Positions 35,245 through 45,614 of a DNA stretch of 64,000 nt are shown here, piece by piece (the stretch's first letter is position 1; each line of letters starts with the position of its first letter). The notes beneath the pieces were generated by a model. The model was not told the origin of the DNA. It did not search any database and was given only the letters and a program-made list of their open reading frames with translations. Origin of the DNA: Plazaster borealis (Eukaryota; Echinodermata; Asteroidea; Forcipulatida; Labidiasteridae); contig CM037460.1 of assembly GCA_021014325.1 (NCBI GenBank), positions 19,560,044-19,624,043 on the forward strand. The letters are read 5' to 3'. Made by a program: the position numbers and the translations under genes.

Positions 35245-36995
35245 GATCTTATGTTTTATAGGTTAGTGTTAGGGGTAGGCCCTACGTTTGGGTAATGGGT
35301 TACGATTGGGTTAATTTGAGGGATAGGTTTGGGTAACGGTTATGTTATGGTTACTGTGGGGGGAGTTAAGGTATGTGTTAGGTTAGGGTATTAGGGAGAG
35401 GTTTTGGGTATGGGTTTGGTTACGGTTACTGTGAGGGATAGGTTAAGGTTTGTGTTAGGTTAGGGTGTTTGGGAGAGGTTTGGGTATGGGTTAGGACGGT
35501 TACTGTGAGGGATATGTTAAGGTTTGTGTTAGGTTAGGGTTACTGTCAGGGAAATGAGGTTAAAGTTTGTGTTAGGTTACGGTTACTGTTAGGGATAGGT
35601 TAAGGTTTGTGGTAGTTTACGGTTACTGTGAGGGATAGGTTAAGATTTGTCCCTGAATATATTTCCTCTCTTCGCAATATCTCTTCAAGTTCTCGTGCAG
35701 GTCTTCGTTCCTCCATTTTAACAAAGTTAACAGAATTTAAAACAAAGAGGAGTTGGGGTGACAGAGCTTTTGTAGCTGCTGCACCCAGGTTATGGAACTC
35801 CCTACCCCATTCAATCAAAATGTCAGCCAATCAAAATTTGTTCAAACAAAACTTGAAAACCTATCTTATGTCTGAATTCCTTAGTTAAGATGTAGTGTAT
35901 CTCACAATCTGTTGTAATTAACGTAGTTTAATTATATTTAATTATGTTTAACCATTTTCGTTCTCTGTAACTTCTCATGTACTTTCATATATTTAATGTT
36001 TTCCTTGTTAGGCGCCTTGAGCATCCCTTTGGGGTGGATATGCGCATTATAAATTTTGTTATTATTATTATTTATTTTTACTGTTAGGGATAGGTTTAGG
36101 TATGGGTTAGGTTAGGGTTACTGTGAGAGATAGGTTAAGGTTTGTGTTAGGTTAGGGTTAGTGTTAGGGATAGGTTTAGGTATGGGTTAGGTTAGGGTGT
36201 TAGGGAGAGGTTTGGGTATGGGTTAGGACGGTTACTGTGAGGGATAGGTTAAGGTTTGTGTTAGGTTAGAGTTACTGTCAGGGAAAGGATACAGTTTGTG
36301 TTAGGTTACGATTAGTGTTAGGGATAGGTTTAGGTATGGGTTAGGTTAGGGTTAGTGTGAGGGGTAGGTTAAGGTTTGTGGTAGGTTACGGTGTTATGGA
36401 GTGGTTTGGGTATGGGTTAGGTTAGGTTACGGTTACTGTGAGGGATAGGTTAAGGTTTGTGGTAGGTTACGGTTACTGTGAGGGATAGGTTAAGGTATGT
36501 GTTAGGTTAGGGTTAGTGTTAGGGATAGGTTCAGGTATGGGTTAGGACGGTTACTGTGAGGGATAGGTTAAGGTTTGTGTTAGGTTAGGGTTACTGTCAG
36601 GGAAAGGTTAAAGTTTGTCTTAGGTTAGGGTTACTGTTAGGGATAGGTTTAGGTATGGGTTAGGTTAGGGTTACTGTGAGGGATAGGTTAAGGTTTGTGT
36701 TATAGGTTAGGGTTAGTGCTAGGGATAGGTTCAGGTATGGGTTGGTTAGGGTTATTGTGAGGGATAGATTAAGGTTTGTGTTAGGTTGGGATTACTGTGA
36801 GGGAAAGGTTAAGTTTTTTGGTAGGTTAGGGTTTTAGGGATATGTTTAGGTATGGGTTAGGTTAGGGTTAGACCCTACTGTGACGGATAGGTTAAGATGT
36901 GTTAAGTTAGGATTAATGTAAGGGAAATATTTAGGTGATGGGTAAGGTTATGGTAGGGTTTAGCGAGATGGTTGGGTTGTTAACGAAAGTCTCGT
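35245..36995. repeat. Degenerate telomere-like minisatellite
   Basis: About 1.75 kb of G/T-rich repeats mixing ggttagggtta, tactgtgagggataggttaa and ggtttgtgttaggttaggg. TTAGGG, the usual metazoan telomere unit, recurs throughout but never as a pure run. Interrupted at about 35640-36075 by a LINE 3' fragment. Confidence 0.85.
35643..36075 (+). mobile_element. LINE 3' end inserted in the telomere-like block
   Basis: Plus-strand frame to 35888 reads RSSILTKLTEFKTKRSWGD, then RAFVAAAPRLWNSLPHSIKM, then LFKQNLKTYLMSEFLS and stop. This is the classic C-terminus of CR1/L2-like ORF2 reverse transcriptases. The 3' UTR ends ggcgccttgagcatcccttt ... ttattattattatttattt, a typical tail. It is 5' truncated, with G/T repeats on both sides. 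Confidence 0.8.
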
Positions 36996-37722
36996 TTTCT
37001 AGATTGTTTGACTGGGTCTGTGGACCCCCGTCTCCCGGGCAAGTCCCAGACTTTGCTCTGAAATAGCTCACTCAATGATCAGAAGGTCCAGCAATGTGGA
37101 TTGCCTTCAGCTAGGTTTTCAGTGATCCTTGAACGGAACATAAATAATAACTCCTGGCTATTTTTCCTGAACTCATGCACTGACATAGCTCACGTATAAT
37201 AAATAATCCCCGCGATCATTATGTTTTTATACCTATACAGTCAATATCCACCGTGTTTAAACCAATGGTTTCACTGTTGACGGGACCGCGCTGTCAAAAC
37301 AACAATTACTCATTTTAGTGGCAGGCATAAACCCTTACGTGTCGGCCAAACTCGTACTTACGTCTTATGGGCTTGGCGCTAAAGATTTATCATCTGACTC
37401 GATGTTGTATGTATGTATGTATGGATAGATGGATGTATGCATTTATGTATGTATGTATAGGCTATGTATCCATAAAAGGCGCTCTCATTTTTCATCTAAA
37501 GGTAATGAAAGTTGCATGGAGCACAGATGATAGTACGGGACGTGTTTTATAGACTTTGAATGAACAACATCCATTCAGAGTAGAGCAAAATATGAGAAAA
37601 AACGAAAAAGAAAAAACAACACGAACAATGCACATAGTTTTACGGGTCTTTGTCTATGTTGTTATTAGCCGTGCGTAACCCCACCCCTGTAATACTTATT
37701 GTTTGACAACACCGGTTCTTAA
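36996..37722. other. Intronic, no gene
   Basis: Contains a palindromic G/C stretch at 37012-37052 (gactgggtctgtgga ... caagtcccagac) and an (atgt)n microsatellite at 37408-37460. Confidence 0.35.
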
Positions 37723-38081
37723 AGGCATCGTACACGTTTGGTAATGACTCAAAACAAATACCAGCATAAAAACTTACTTGGTAACAAGCAACGGAGAGCT
37801 GTTGATAGTATAAAACATTGTAGGAAACGACTCTGAAGTAACGTAGTTTTCGAGAAAGAGGTAATTTCTCACTAAAATAATAAAAACTTCTTGCAAGAAG
37901 TTTTTATTCCTATCTGAAAGCACACAATTGTACAACAAAAGTGTTTTTCTTTCATCATTTTCTTGCAACTTCGATGAACAAATGAGCCCAAATTTTCACA
38001 GGCTTGTTATTTTATGCATATGTTGGGATACACCAAGTGAGAACACTGGTCTTTGACAATTTCCAAACGTGTACGATGCCT
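37723..38081. mobile_element. TTAA-type MITE, subfamily 1
   Basis: Bounded by TTAA on both sides. Ends aggcatcgtacacgtttggt and its near inverse (ttccaaacgtgtacgatgcct). Central hairpin aaacttcttgcaagaagttt. Confidence 0.9.
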
Positions 38082-38204
38082 TTAAGAAAGGCTTTACAAC
38101 CGGTATCGGGGATTATAAATGAAGCTTAAATAATTGCGATGTGTTATTTTTTGATGCAAATTATACAATAATGTGAATTAAATGTTTACGTACATTGAAA
38201 CTCG

Positions 38205-38482
38205 GGTCGGGTTGGCGTAGTGCTCGCCTTCCACCTCTAGGACCCCGGTTCTAATCACGCCAGGGGGCACTTCGTGGATTGGGTTTTCAGTCCCTACCTG
38301 ACTGCGTGGGTTTTCCATGGAATAATTCTCTTGGGTTTTCCTCCCACTTCTAAAACTAAAACGTCCTTCCTCAGTGACTTCTCTCCATTTGGGTTCTTGG
38401 CTAGTACAGTGATTAAGTTTGCTTTTCTGAGGGTCCTTGGCTTCACAACCAGAATAAATGAAATGAAATGAAATGAAATGAA
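38205..38482 (+). mobile_element. Second SINE family with (AAATG)n tail
   Basis: Head ggttggcgtagtgctcgcct with a B-box-like ggttctaatc. The body has ggattgggttttcagtccct, gactgcgtgggttttcc and ataattctcttgggttttcc. It ends in five or six AAATG units. A tRNA-derived SINE; related sequences are familiar from echinoderm genomes. Confidence 0.7.
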
Positions 38483-38671
38483 ACTAGAAACAAACCAAAC
38501 ACACTTTATACCCAGGCTAGATCGGTATGGCATCTTTCAATTTAAAACACAATTTAATCAGTCCAATTGTGAAGCGGGCCTTCTTTTATAGAGCCAGTCT
38601 CTATTGAAGAATACAGTTACTCAAGTTTCTTTATGAAAATAACGCGAAGACGTGTAGATATGCGGAGCTAC

Positions 38672-39345
38672 GTTGAAGTATGAGACCTGTTCCTTTATAG
38701 CACCATGTAATGTTTACAACGTGCTGTGGCGCAATATGCAGCCAATCAAACCAGGAACACCGGGGCGAACCCCTTCTCTTTACGATAAGTGCACTGGGTT
38801 CTTTTACGTGCATTACACAACACACAGGACCAACGGCTTAACGTCCCATCGGAAGGACACAGCAATAATGGTTAAGTGTCTTGCTTAAAGGCATCGTACA
38901 CGTTTGGTAATTACTGAAAATATATATTAGCATAAAAACTGACTTGGTAACGAGCAACAGAGAGCTGTTGATAGTATAACATATTGTGAGAAACGACTCC
39001 CTCTGAAGTAACGTAGTTTTTGAGAAAGAGGTAATTTCTCACTAAAATAATAAAAATTTCTTGCAAGAAGTTGTTTTTATTCAAAGCACACAAATTTGTA
39101 CAACAAGGGTGTTTTTTCTTTCATCATTTTCTTGCAACTTCGATGACCAATTAAGCCCAAATTTTCACTATGCATAATGTTGGGATACACCAAGTAAGAA
39201 CACTGGTCTTTGACAATTTCCAAACTTGTACAATGCCTTTAAGGACACAAGTGTCCAGACCGGGACTCGAACCCACACTCTGCTGATCAGAAACACAAGA
39301 GCTTGAGTCCAGTGTTCTTATCCGCTCGGCCACGACACGGCACAA
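38672..39345 (-). mobile_element. tRNA-Leu-derived SINE split by a MITE
   Basis: Reverse strand. Body 38672-38888 (tgaagtatgagacctgttcc ... gtgtcttgcttaa), tRNA-like head 39239-39345 (gacacaagtgtccagaccgg, gggactcgaacccacactct, ccgctcggccacgacac). The MITE 38889-39238 is inserted in the TTAA of the body. This is the best reference copy for the intact tail and for the CAA anticodon region (cttgagtcca). Confidence 0.85.
38889..39238. mobile_element. TTAA-type MITE, subfamily 1, inserted in a SINE
   Basis: TTAA at 38885-38888 and 39239-39242. Ends aggcatcgtacacgtttggt and accaa-type inverse ending gtacaatgcct. The target is the same SINE TTAA used at 12128. Confidence 0.9.
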
Positions 39346-39355
39346 AGGGGCCAAT

Positions 39356-39556
39356 CGTCGTGATCATAGTCTGCTTGTGGCTGAACATGGAAACTTGACT
39401 TCTCACACCCAGTTACTACACATGCGCACGTTGACCGTCACATCACAAACAAACGCTTTAAAGGCGCCGTCAATATTATTGCGCGCTCGTGTGCAGTAAC
39501 TGGGTGAGAGTTCAGATGTTAATGTCTGGCCCCAGACTCGCTGTGATCACGACGAC
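39356..39556. repeat. Foldback just downstream of GPCR exon 1 donor
   Basis: Left arm tcgtcgtgatcatagtctgc ... cacccagttactacacatgc; right arm gtgtgcagtaactgggtgag ... cagactcgctgtgatcacgacga. The arms flank about 60 bp. It ends 46 bp from exon 1. Confidence 0.7.
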
Positions 39557-39601
39557 AGTGCCCCCCTAATCTGTGAACAACATTCTGTCCTTGTTACTTA
39601 C

Positions 39602-39907
39602 ATATTGCAGGTATATTGGGATATTGCAGCCAAGACTAGCGGAGAAGTTTGTCCCCATGGTATCCGCAGCAGTGGGCACGGCGTCCAGGAGCAAAAGGGT
39701 CAGGTCAGTGAGAGCTAGATTAGCGAACGAGTAGTTGATGACGGTGTGCATGTCCTTGAAGCGGAACACGATAAACATGACCAACGCGTTTCCGAACACT
39801 CCCACCGCTGCCACCACTGATATGAGCACAGTCAAAAATAGCATGGTAAATTGATCGAATACCTCGTCCGATATCTTCATGGTAGAGTTCTGGGTGACGT
39901 TATGCAT
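39602..39907 (-). CDS. Peptide GPCR, exon 1 (N-terminus to start of TM3)
   Basis: First coding exon of the receptor, 102 codons. I chose the ATG at 39907 because it has A at -3 and is followed by two N-glycosylation sequons (NVT, NST), typical of an extracellular N-terminus. The open frame continues upstream to about 40045, but an acceptor-like site (cccctccag, AG at 40023-40024) suggests that 39908-40022 is 5' UTR of the same exon. TM1 contains GNALV (N1.50), TM2 contains NLALTD (D2.50), and the exon ends in LGCNIPIYLQY with the conserved TM3 cysteine, at a consensus donor (gtaagt). The assembled protein is 102+45+203 = 350 residues, the normal size for this family. The promoter and any upstream non-coding exon were not located. 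Confidence 0.88.
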
Positions 39908-40069
39908 GCTCTTGTGACCGTGGTTCTTCAGCGTGCATAGAGGAGCACCGTGATTGGACGTTTGAAGAGATACGCTTGTGCTCAGTTGATGACCTGAAAG
40001 TGCTTTTCTCCAATCGATCAAACTGGAGGGGAATAATAATAACATGATTTATGTGTTATTGAATTACAA

Positions 40070-40142
40070 CACGAACCGAGTGGAGACACTCTCGGTCGCC
40101 CCCCCCCCCCCCAAAAAAAAAAAAAAAAAAATTAAAATAAAA

Positions 40143-40173
<31 letters not shown>

Positions 40174-40180
40174 AAAATAG
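40070..40180. repeat. C-run, A-run and (AAAT)n tract
   Basis: Simple-sequence cluster upstream of the receptor's first coding exon: 12 or more C, then about 18 A, then about nine aaat units. Possibly the decayed tail of a retroposed insert. Confidence 0.85.
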
Positions 40181-40404
40181 TGATAAATCTTAGTTAGGAA
40201 AGACAATCATTCCAAGACTCTGATCTAACACTGTAAATGTATCTCTTTTAACCATCGTGACAAGAGCTAAACTGGTGAATAGTAGTCTAATATTGATCCA
40301 TCTTAATTGCAAAGCGGTTGGTGTCTCTTGTTGACAAGAAGGCAGCATGGTCCAACGGTACAAATATATACCTTCTCCTTCTTAGTTGTACATAGAGACC
40401 TTAA

Positions 40405-40777
40405 AGGTATCCTACACGTTTGGTAATGACTCAGTCAAAACAAATATTAGCATAAAAACTTACTTGGTAATAAGCAACGGAAAGCTGTTGACAGTATAAA
40501 ACATTGTAGGAAACGACTCCCTCTGAAGTAACGTAGTTTTTGAGAAAGAGGTAATTTCTCACTCAAATAATAAAAACTTCTTGCAAGAAGTTTTTATTCC
40601 TATCTGAAAGCACACAAATTTGTACAACAAGGGTGTTTTTTCTTTCATCATTTTCTTGCAACTTCGATGATCAATTGAGCCCAAATTTTCACAGGCTTGT
40701 TATTTTATGCATATTATGTTGGGATACACCAAGTGAGAACACTGGTCTTTGACAATTTCCAAACGTGTCCAGTGCCT
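40405..40777. mobile_element. TTAA-type MITE, subfamily 1
   Basis: TTAA 40401-40404 and 40778-40781; ends aggtatcctacacgtttggt and ccaaacgtgtccagtgcct. Confidence 0.9.
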
Positions 40778-40781
40778 TTAA

Positions 40782-41677
40782 TGCGGATTCCGCTAGCGTC
40801 CTCATGTTTCCCGTGGAGATGTAAATTATATAGACTGGGTCGGGGTGGTCAAACAAGGTGGGTAATTGAGCGATGAGCTAATTTAAACTGGTTGTTCAGA
40901 TCAAACACGAAACGAGAGCCGGGTGGCGTGGCGGAGGAGTCGGACTGAAAAAACCTCGTACATTCCGCCATCAGCAAGTGTGTCCGCATAATTACCGACG
41001 CATTCTCTATTTGCGTCAATAACTGTCACCAGTGAATTGACCAATGATGGAACGAGTGTAATTTACTTGACTTCTCCCTCATTCAAATCGATATAACCAA
41101 ACCGCTGAGTGCCAGTTAATCCCGGCATTTTTATTATTATTCATTTTTCTGTAGAGATCAATGAATGTCATTTCAGAAAATGGAATTTGTATGCTGTTAT
41201 GTTTTGTTCAGCTATCACTTTCTGTTAATTTAGAGCTACGTTGTCAATGTAGCAAGACTCGTGTATACTCCAGCGGCCATGAGGGAAGAAACATGATGCA
41301 TCGGTATATCGGGCTCAAATGCCATATGCTTCCATCGGGGACACCAGACTAAATTAACACAATCTTGATTGAAGATGACGTCTAATATTCTGATGCCGTG
41401 TAACTTTGTCTGTGTGGCCTCTGAAGATATTACGCACTTTCTCTGTCAGCGAGTATCGACTTGTGAAAGTGCGATTTGATTTAGGTCTATCACTACATCT
41501 TAGGAGTTAATTTATCCGTATTTTTGAAGAGGATTTGACATAAAACTTCAGGGATTGCATACCTCCCCTCGCCCCCCCCCCCCCCAATTGCCTGAAGTGC
41601 AACAGGTGCATCACGTGTCTTTCATCAAACTTCACTTTGAGCGGGAAGGACGTCAACAGTTTTTGTCCACACCTTAA
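40782..41677. other. No gene recognised
   Basis: Upstream of the receptor's coding start; may include its promoter or 5' exons, but I could not identify either. A C-run lies at about 41571-41586. Confidence 0.3.
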
Positions 41678-42003
41678 AGGCATCGTACATGTTTGGTAAT
41701 TACTCAACATATATATTAGCATAAAATCTGAATTGGTAACGAGCAACAGAGAGCTGTTGATAAAACATTGTAGGTAATTTCTCACTAAAATAATAAAAAA
41801 CTTCTTAATGCAAGAGGTTTTTATTCCTATATCTGAAAGCACACAAATTTGTACAACAAGGGTGTTTTTTCATTCATCATTTTCTTCCAACTTCGATGAC
41901 CAATTGAGCCCAAATTTTCACAGGTTTGTTATTTTATGCATATGTTGGGATACACCAAGTGAGAACACTGGTCTTTGACAATTACCAAACGTGTACGATG
42001 CCT
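41678..42003. mobile_element. TTAA-type MITE, subfamily 1, internally shortened
   Basis: TTAA 41674-41677 and 42004-42007; ends aggcatcgtacatgtttggt and accaaacgtgtacgatgcct. A deletion of about 45 bp removed the acgactccctctgaagtaac segment. Confidence 0.88.
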
Positions 42004-42616
42004 TTAAAGCCATTATCTCGATCAGCCCATTATTGATGTATTGCTCGCCATTGGGAATTTTCTCTAGTCAGTGTGGTGGGATGACAAAAAAAGAAATTTC
42101 AATTTATTTCCATAACTCATTACCAATTAATCCGAACAACCGAACAAAAAATTCCTGGGAGAGAGTGAAATAGAGGCAAATCCCAAAGCACAGGTAGTGT
42201 GGAAGGCCTAAAGACACCAGACACGACAAACAGACAAAACAGACAAACAAGCAGACACATACATAGTCAAACAATGATTGGGAGGGGGGAGAGAAGCAAT
42301 AAAAACATAATAATGATCATGTACAAGAATGAAGGGGAAACAATTAAATTACACGAGCACGGAATAAAAGATTTCCCGGTAGTTCAATAGCGTGTTCTTT
42401 GTATAATAGCCTCTACATTGTGATTAGCTGTAGCCAACTGTGACGAGAGGAAATATAGAAGGAGCCACGAACTTAATAACTTTTTGCCTTTGAAGTTTCC
42501 AGCCTTAATTGACGATGAATAATTTTCTCATTTCGGAGAACGTGAGCGGATTTGCGTATTGCAGTTGGTCGCTTTCGGGCGGTTTTCAGTGAATAAACGG
42601 CGAACAAAACCTTTAA

Positions 42617-42983
42617 AGGCATCGTACACGTTTGGAAATTGTCAAAGACCAGTGTTCTCACTTGGTGTATCCCAACATATGCATAAAATAACAAGCCTGT
42701 GAAAATTTGGGCTCAATTGGTCATCGAAGTTGCAAGAAAATGATGAAAGAAAAAACACCCTTGTTGTACAAATTTGTGTGCTTTCAGATAGAATAATAAA
42801 AACTTCTTGCAAGAAGTTTTCATTATTTTAGTGAGAAATTACCCCTTTCTCAAAAACTACGTTTCAGAGGGAGTCGTTTCCTACAATGATTTATACTATC
42901 AACAGCTCTCCGTTGCTTGTTACCAAGTAAGTTTTATGCTAATATTATTTGTTTTGAGTCATTACCAAACGTGTACGACACCT
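42617..42983. mobile_element. TTAA-type MITE, subfamily 1 (left of a pair)
   Basis: TTAA 42613-42616 and 42984-42987. Opposite orientation to its right neighbour, with which it shares the TTAA. Confidence 0.9.
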
Positions 42984-42987
42984 TTAA

Positions 42988-43355
42988 AGGCATCGTACAC
43001 GTTTGGTAACTACTAAAAATATATATTAGCATAACAACTGACTTGGTAACGAGCAACAGAGAGCTAGTAATAGTATAAAACATTGTGAAAAACGACTCCC
43101 TCTGAAGTAACGTAGTTTTTGAGAAAGCGGTAATTTCTCACTAAAATAATAAAAGACTTCTTGCAAGAAGCCTTTTATTCCTATCTGAAAGCACACAAAT
43201 TTGTACAACAAGGATGCTTTTTCTTTCGTCGTTTTCTTGCAACTTCGATGACCAATTGAGCCCAAATTTTCACAGGCTTGTTATTTTATGCATATGTTGG
43301 GATACACCAAGTGAGAACACTGGTCTTTGACAATTACCAAACGTGTTCAGTGCCC
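42988..43355. mobile_element. TTAA-type MITE, subfamily 1 (right of a pair)
   Basis: Starts directly after the shared TTAA (42984-42987) with aggcatcgtacacgtttggt and ends at ccaaacgtgttcagtgccc, followed by TTAA (43356-43359). Confidence 0.9.
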
Positions 43356-43359
43356 TTAA

Positions 43360-43960
43360 CGTCAAGGGTAACAAAGCAAAAGGAACAATGTTACAATTAA
43401 AACGAAACATTGGAATGTAATAACACCGAAACGCCTCTTCTAACTGAAGATAGAGCTCTTGTCAGCTTTTACTCGGGGAGCCATAACTTATGTTTAATTT
43501 GAACGCACAAAAGTTGAAATCCATTGCCCATAAAACGAAAAAGAAAACGCAAGCTAGCAACAAATTCATGTGCGCTTCGATAACTCTTGAATTCATCAAT
43601 TGTAAATAGGTAGGCATATTAATAGAAATTCAACTGGAGCATGGTCAAAGTCTAGTCTTGGATGTCTATAAATGAAATAGAATGACTGAAACGAATCTAA
43701 AGGAGAAAAACGAAATCAAGTGTGCACGAAAACGAAATTAAATGCATTAATACTAGCTAAAAAGAAACCCTAGTTGATAGGGGGAAAAGCGTGAATTTGA
43801 GTGCGTGTTGATGAAATTGAATGAATTTTTCCTGAAATTGGCCGGGAAAACCTGTGTAATTATATTTTTAAAATGTGGCGTATGAATTTTAGTATAATTT
43901 GTTGATTTATTCAGTGTTTGATGATTGACTGATTGATTTTATTTCAATGTAATAAGTTAA
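43360..43960. other. No gene recognised
   Basis: A-rich stretch with recurrent gaaacgaaa-like words (43610-43860), possibly a decayed repeat. Nothing else seen. Confidence 0.3.
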
Positions 43961-44353
43961 AGGGTCTGTATACGTTTGGTAATGACTTTGAAAATTAATG
44001 GCAATAAAAACTTACTTGGTACGAAGTAGGGCCTACAGCAGCTTTGGATAGTAGTATAATGCATTTTGAGAAACTTTTCACTTCGAAGTACTGCGGTTAT
44101 TGAAAAAGATATCACTTTTTATCCCCAAATATTTGAATCCGAGAAGCCTTACTGACAATAACGTTTCTCAGATTGTGTATTCCAAGTGCAGATTATTCTT
44201 TCTGGATGGACATAACCGCTCCAGATTTTCGGCAATATCTCAAAAACGCTACCACCTTTTGAAATTAAATTTTCACAGGTTAGTTTTATGGTATATACAA
44301 CTATAGGATTGAAACAAACAGTGGGTTCCAATTACCAAACGTATATAATCCGT
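43961..44353. mobile_element. TTAA-type MITE, subfamily 2
   Basis: TTAA 43957-43960 and 44354-44357; ends agggtctgtatacgtttggt and accaaacgtatataatccgt. Confidence 0.88.
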
Positions 44354-44357
44354 TTAA

Positions 44358-45363
44358 AGTTTGTTCTGTTTGGAAATGGGAAGGAAATCGTGTGTTTTAG
44401 TTTAGGGGTCTGTTACGCGACACGTGAAAACCATGATTCTTAACATTTTTAGTCAACTGTACTTTTTGAAGAAAACTAATTATTACTTAATCGTCTTTGC
44501 GCAGGGTCCCGTTGGATCGTCTCGGCTCCATTAAAAGACTAATGTCATAATTATGTCAACCACCACGAGCAAAGTCACATCAATTTGGGTTTATTGATTT
44601 ATCGTCGATGTGATCATTATGCTTGAACTCGTCCTTTGTTTATCAATGAATGGCAGATTCTTTGAAGTATAATCAAATTGACTGTTTTCCATCCCTGCCA
44701 GTTATCGCTAATTTAATTCAATCCTTCGTCTCGATCGTGAAACACAATTTTAGTTATTTTAACGGGGCGCGCGGTTTGTGTTTCGACGGTAAGAACATGG
44801 AGGGGCGGGGCCGGCATGTCCATTCTAAGGGGCTTAGATGTCTGAATGAGGTAGTGGGAGGGTGACTTTTCTGGAAATGATTGGTTTTATTAGACTATCA
44901 TGCTCTAAAAACTACCGGGTACCTGCAAACTCGTAAACTGCTCCTATTTTTATTTTATTTTCGATTTTACTAATGTGTGCGTTGTGCGATTGTAACAAAC
45001 TGTAATAGGCCTACATTGACTTATACTGTAGTGAAAAGGGATTGTGTACATACGACGCATAAACTTGAACGCTCACAAGGTATGTAAAATTATAATTGGC
45101 AATCATCTTCTTAGATCCTATAAAAGTACGAGCCTTAACAAGGTCCAATTGGAACACTTTTTTTAGATAACTATAGTTAAACCAGAACCTTCCCTAAAAA
45201 CACTTTTTTTTAAAGAAGGTCTCATCACGGTAAGTTGAAGAGACTAGGTTCGCTGAAGACTTGTTTCGATGAACGTTAAACAGGTGAATGCTTTTATGCA
45301 AAAATACATCGCATGTATGCAAAAAACAAACAAACAAACAAACCTTTTGGCGTATCACGTACA
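44358..45363. other. No gene recognised
   Basis: No family-like frame, no clear repeat; (caaa)n at about 45324-45343. Confidence 0.3.
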
Positions 45364-45610
45364 GGGCCCAATTTCATAGAGCTCCTTAAAGCAACATATT
45401 TCGTTAAACGTATTTCACAGGTTAGCAAAACAATTAGGCGGTCAGCTTGCACGTTCACCATAAATTTGAATTGTTACGTCATTCATTTCCATTAGTAAGC
45501 ACCGGAAGGTTAGCATGCCTTCTCGTGTGCTTACGGTTAGCAACGCTATGAAATGGAATTGCGCAGTAAGCAAAGAACGGCCATTAAGCAGCTCCATGAA
45601 ATTGGGCCCA
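45364..45610. mobile_element. gggccca-type foldback MITE
   Basis: Starts gggcccaatttcatagagct and ends agctccatgaaattgggccc, with the inner landmarks gttacgtcattcatt and gaaggttagcatgccttctc. It is somewhat shorter than the copy at 23152. Confidence 0.85.
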
Positions 45611-45614
45611 GCAG

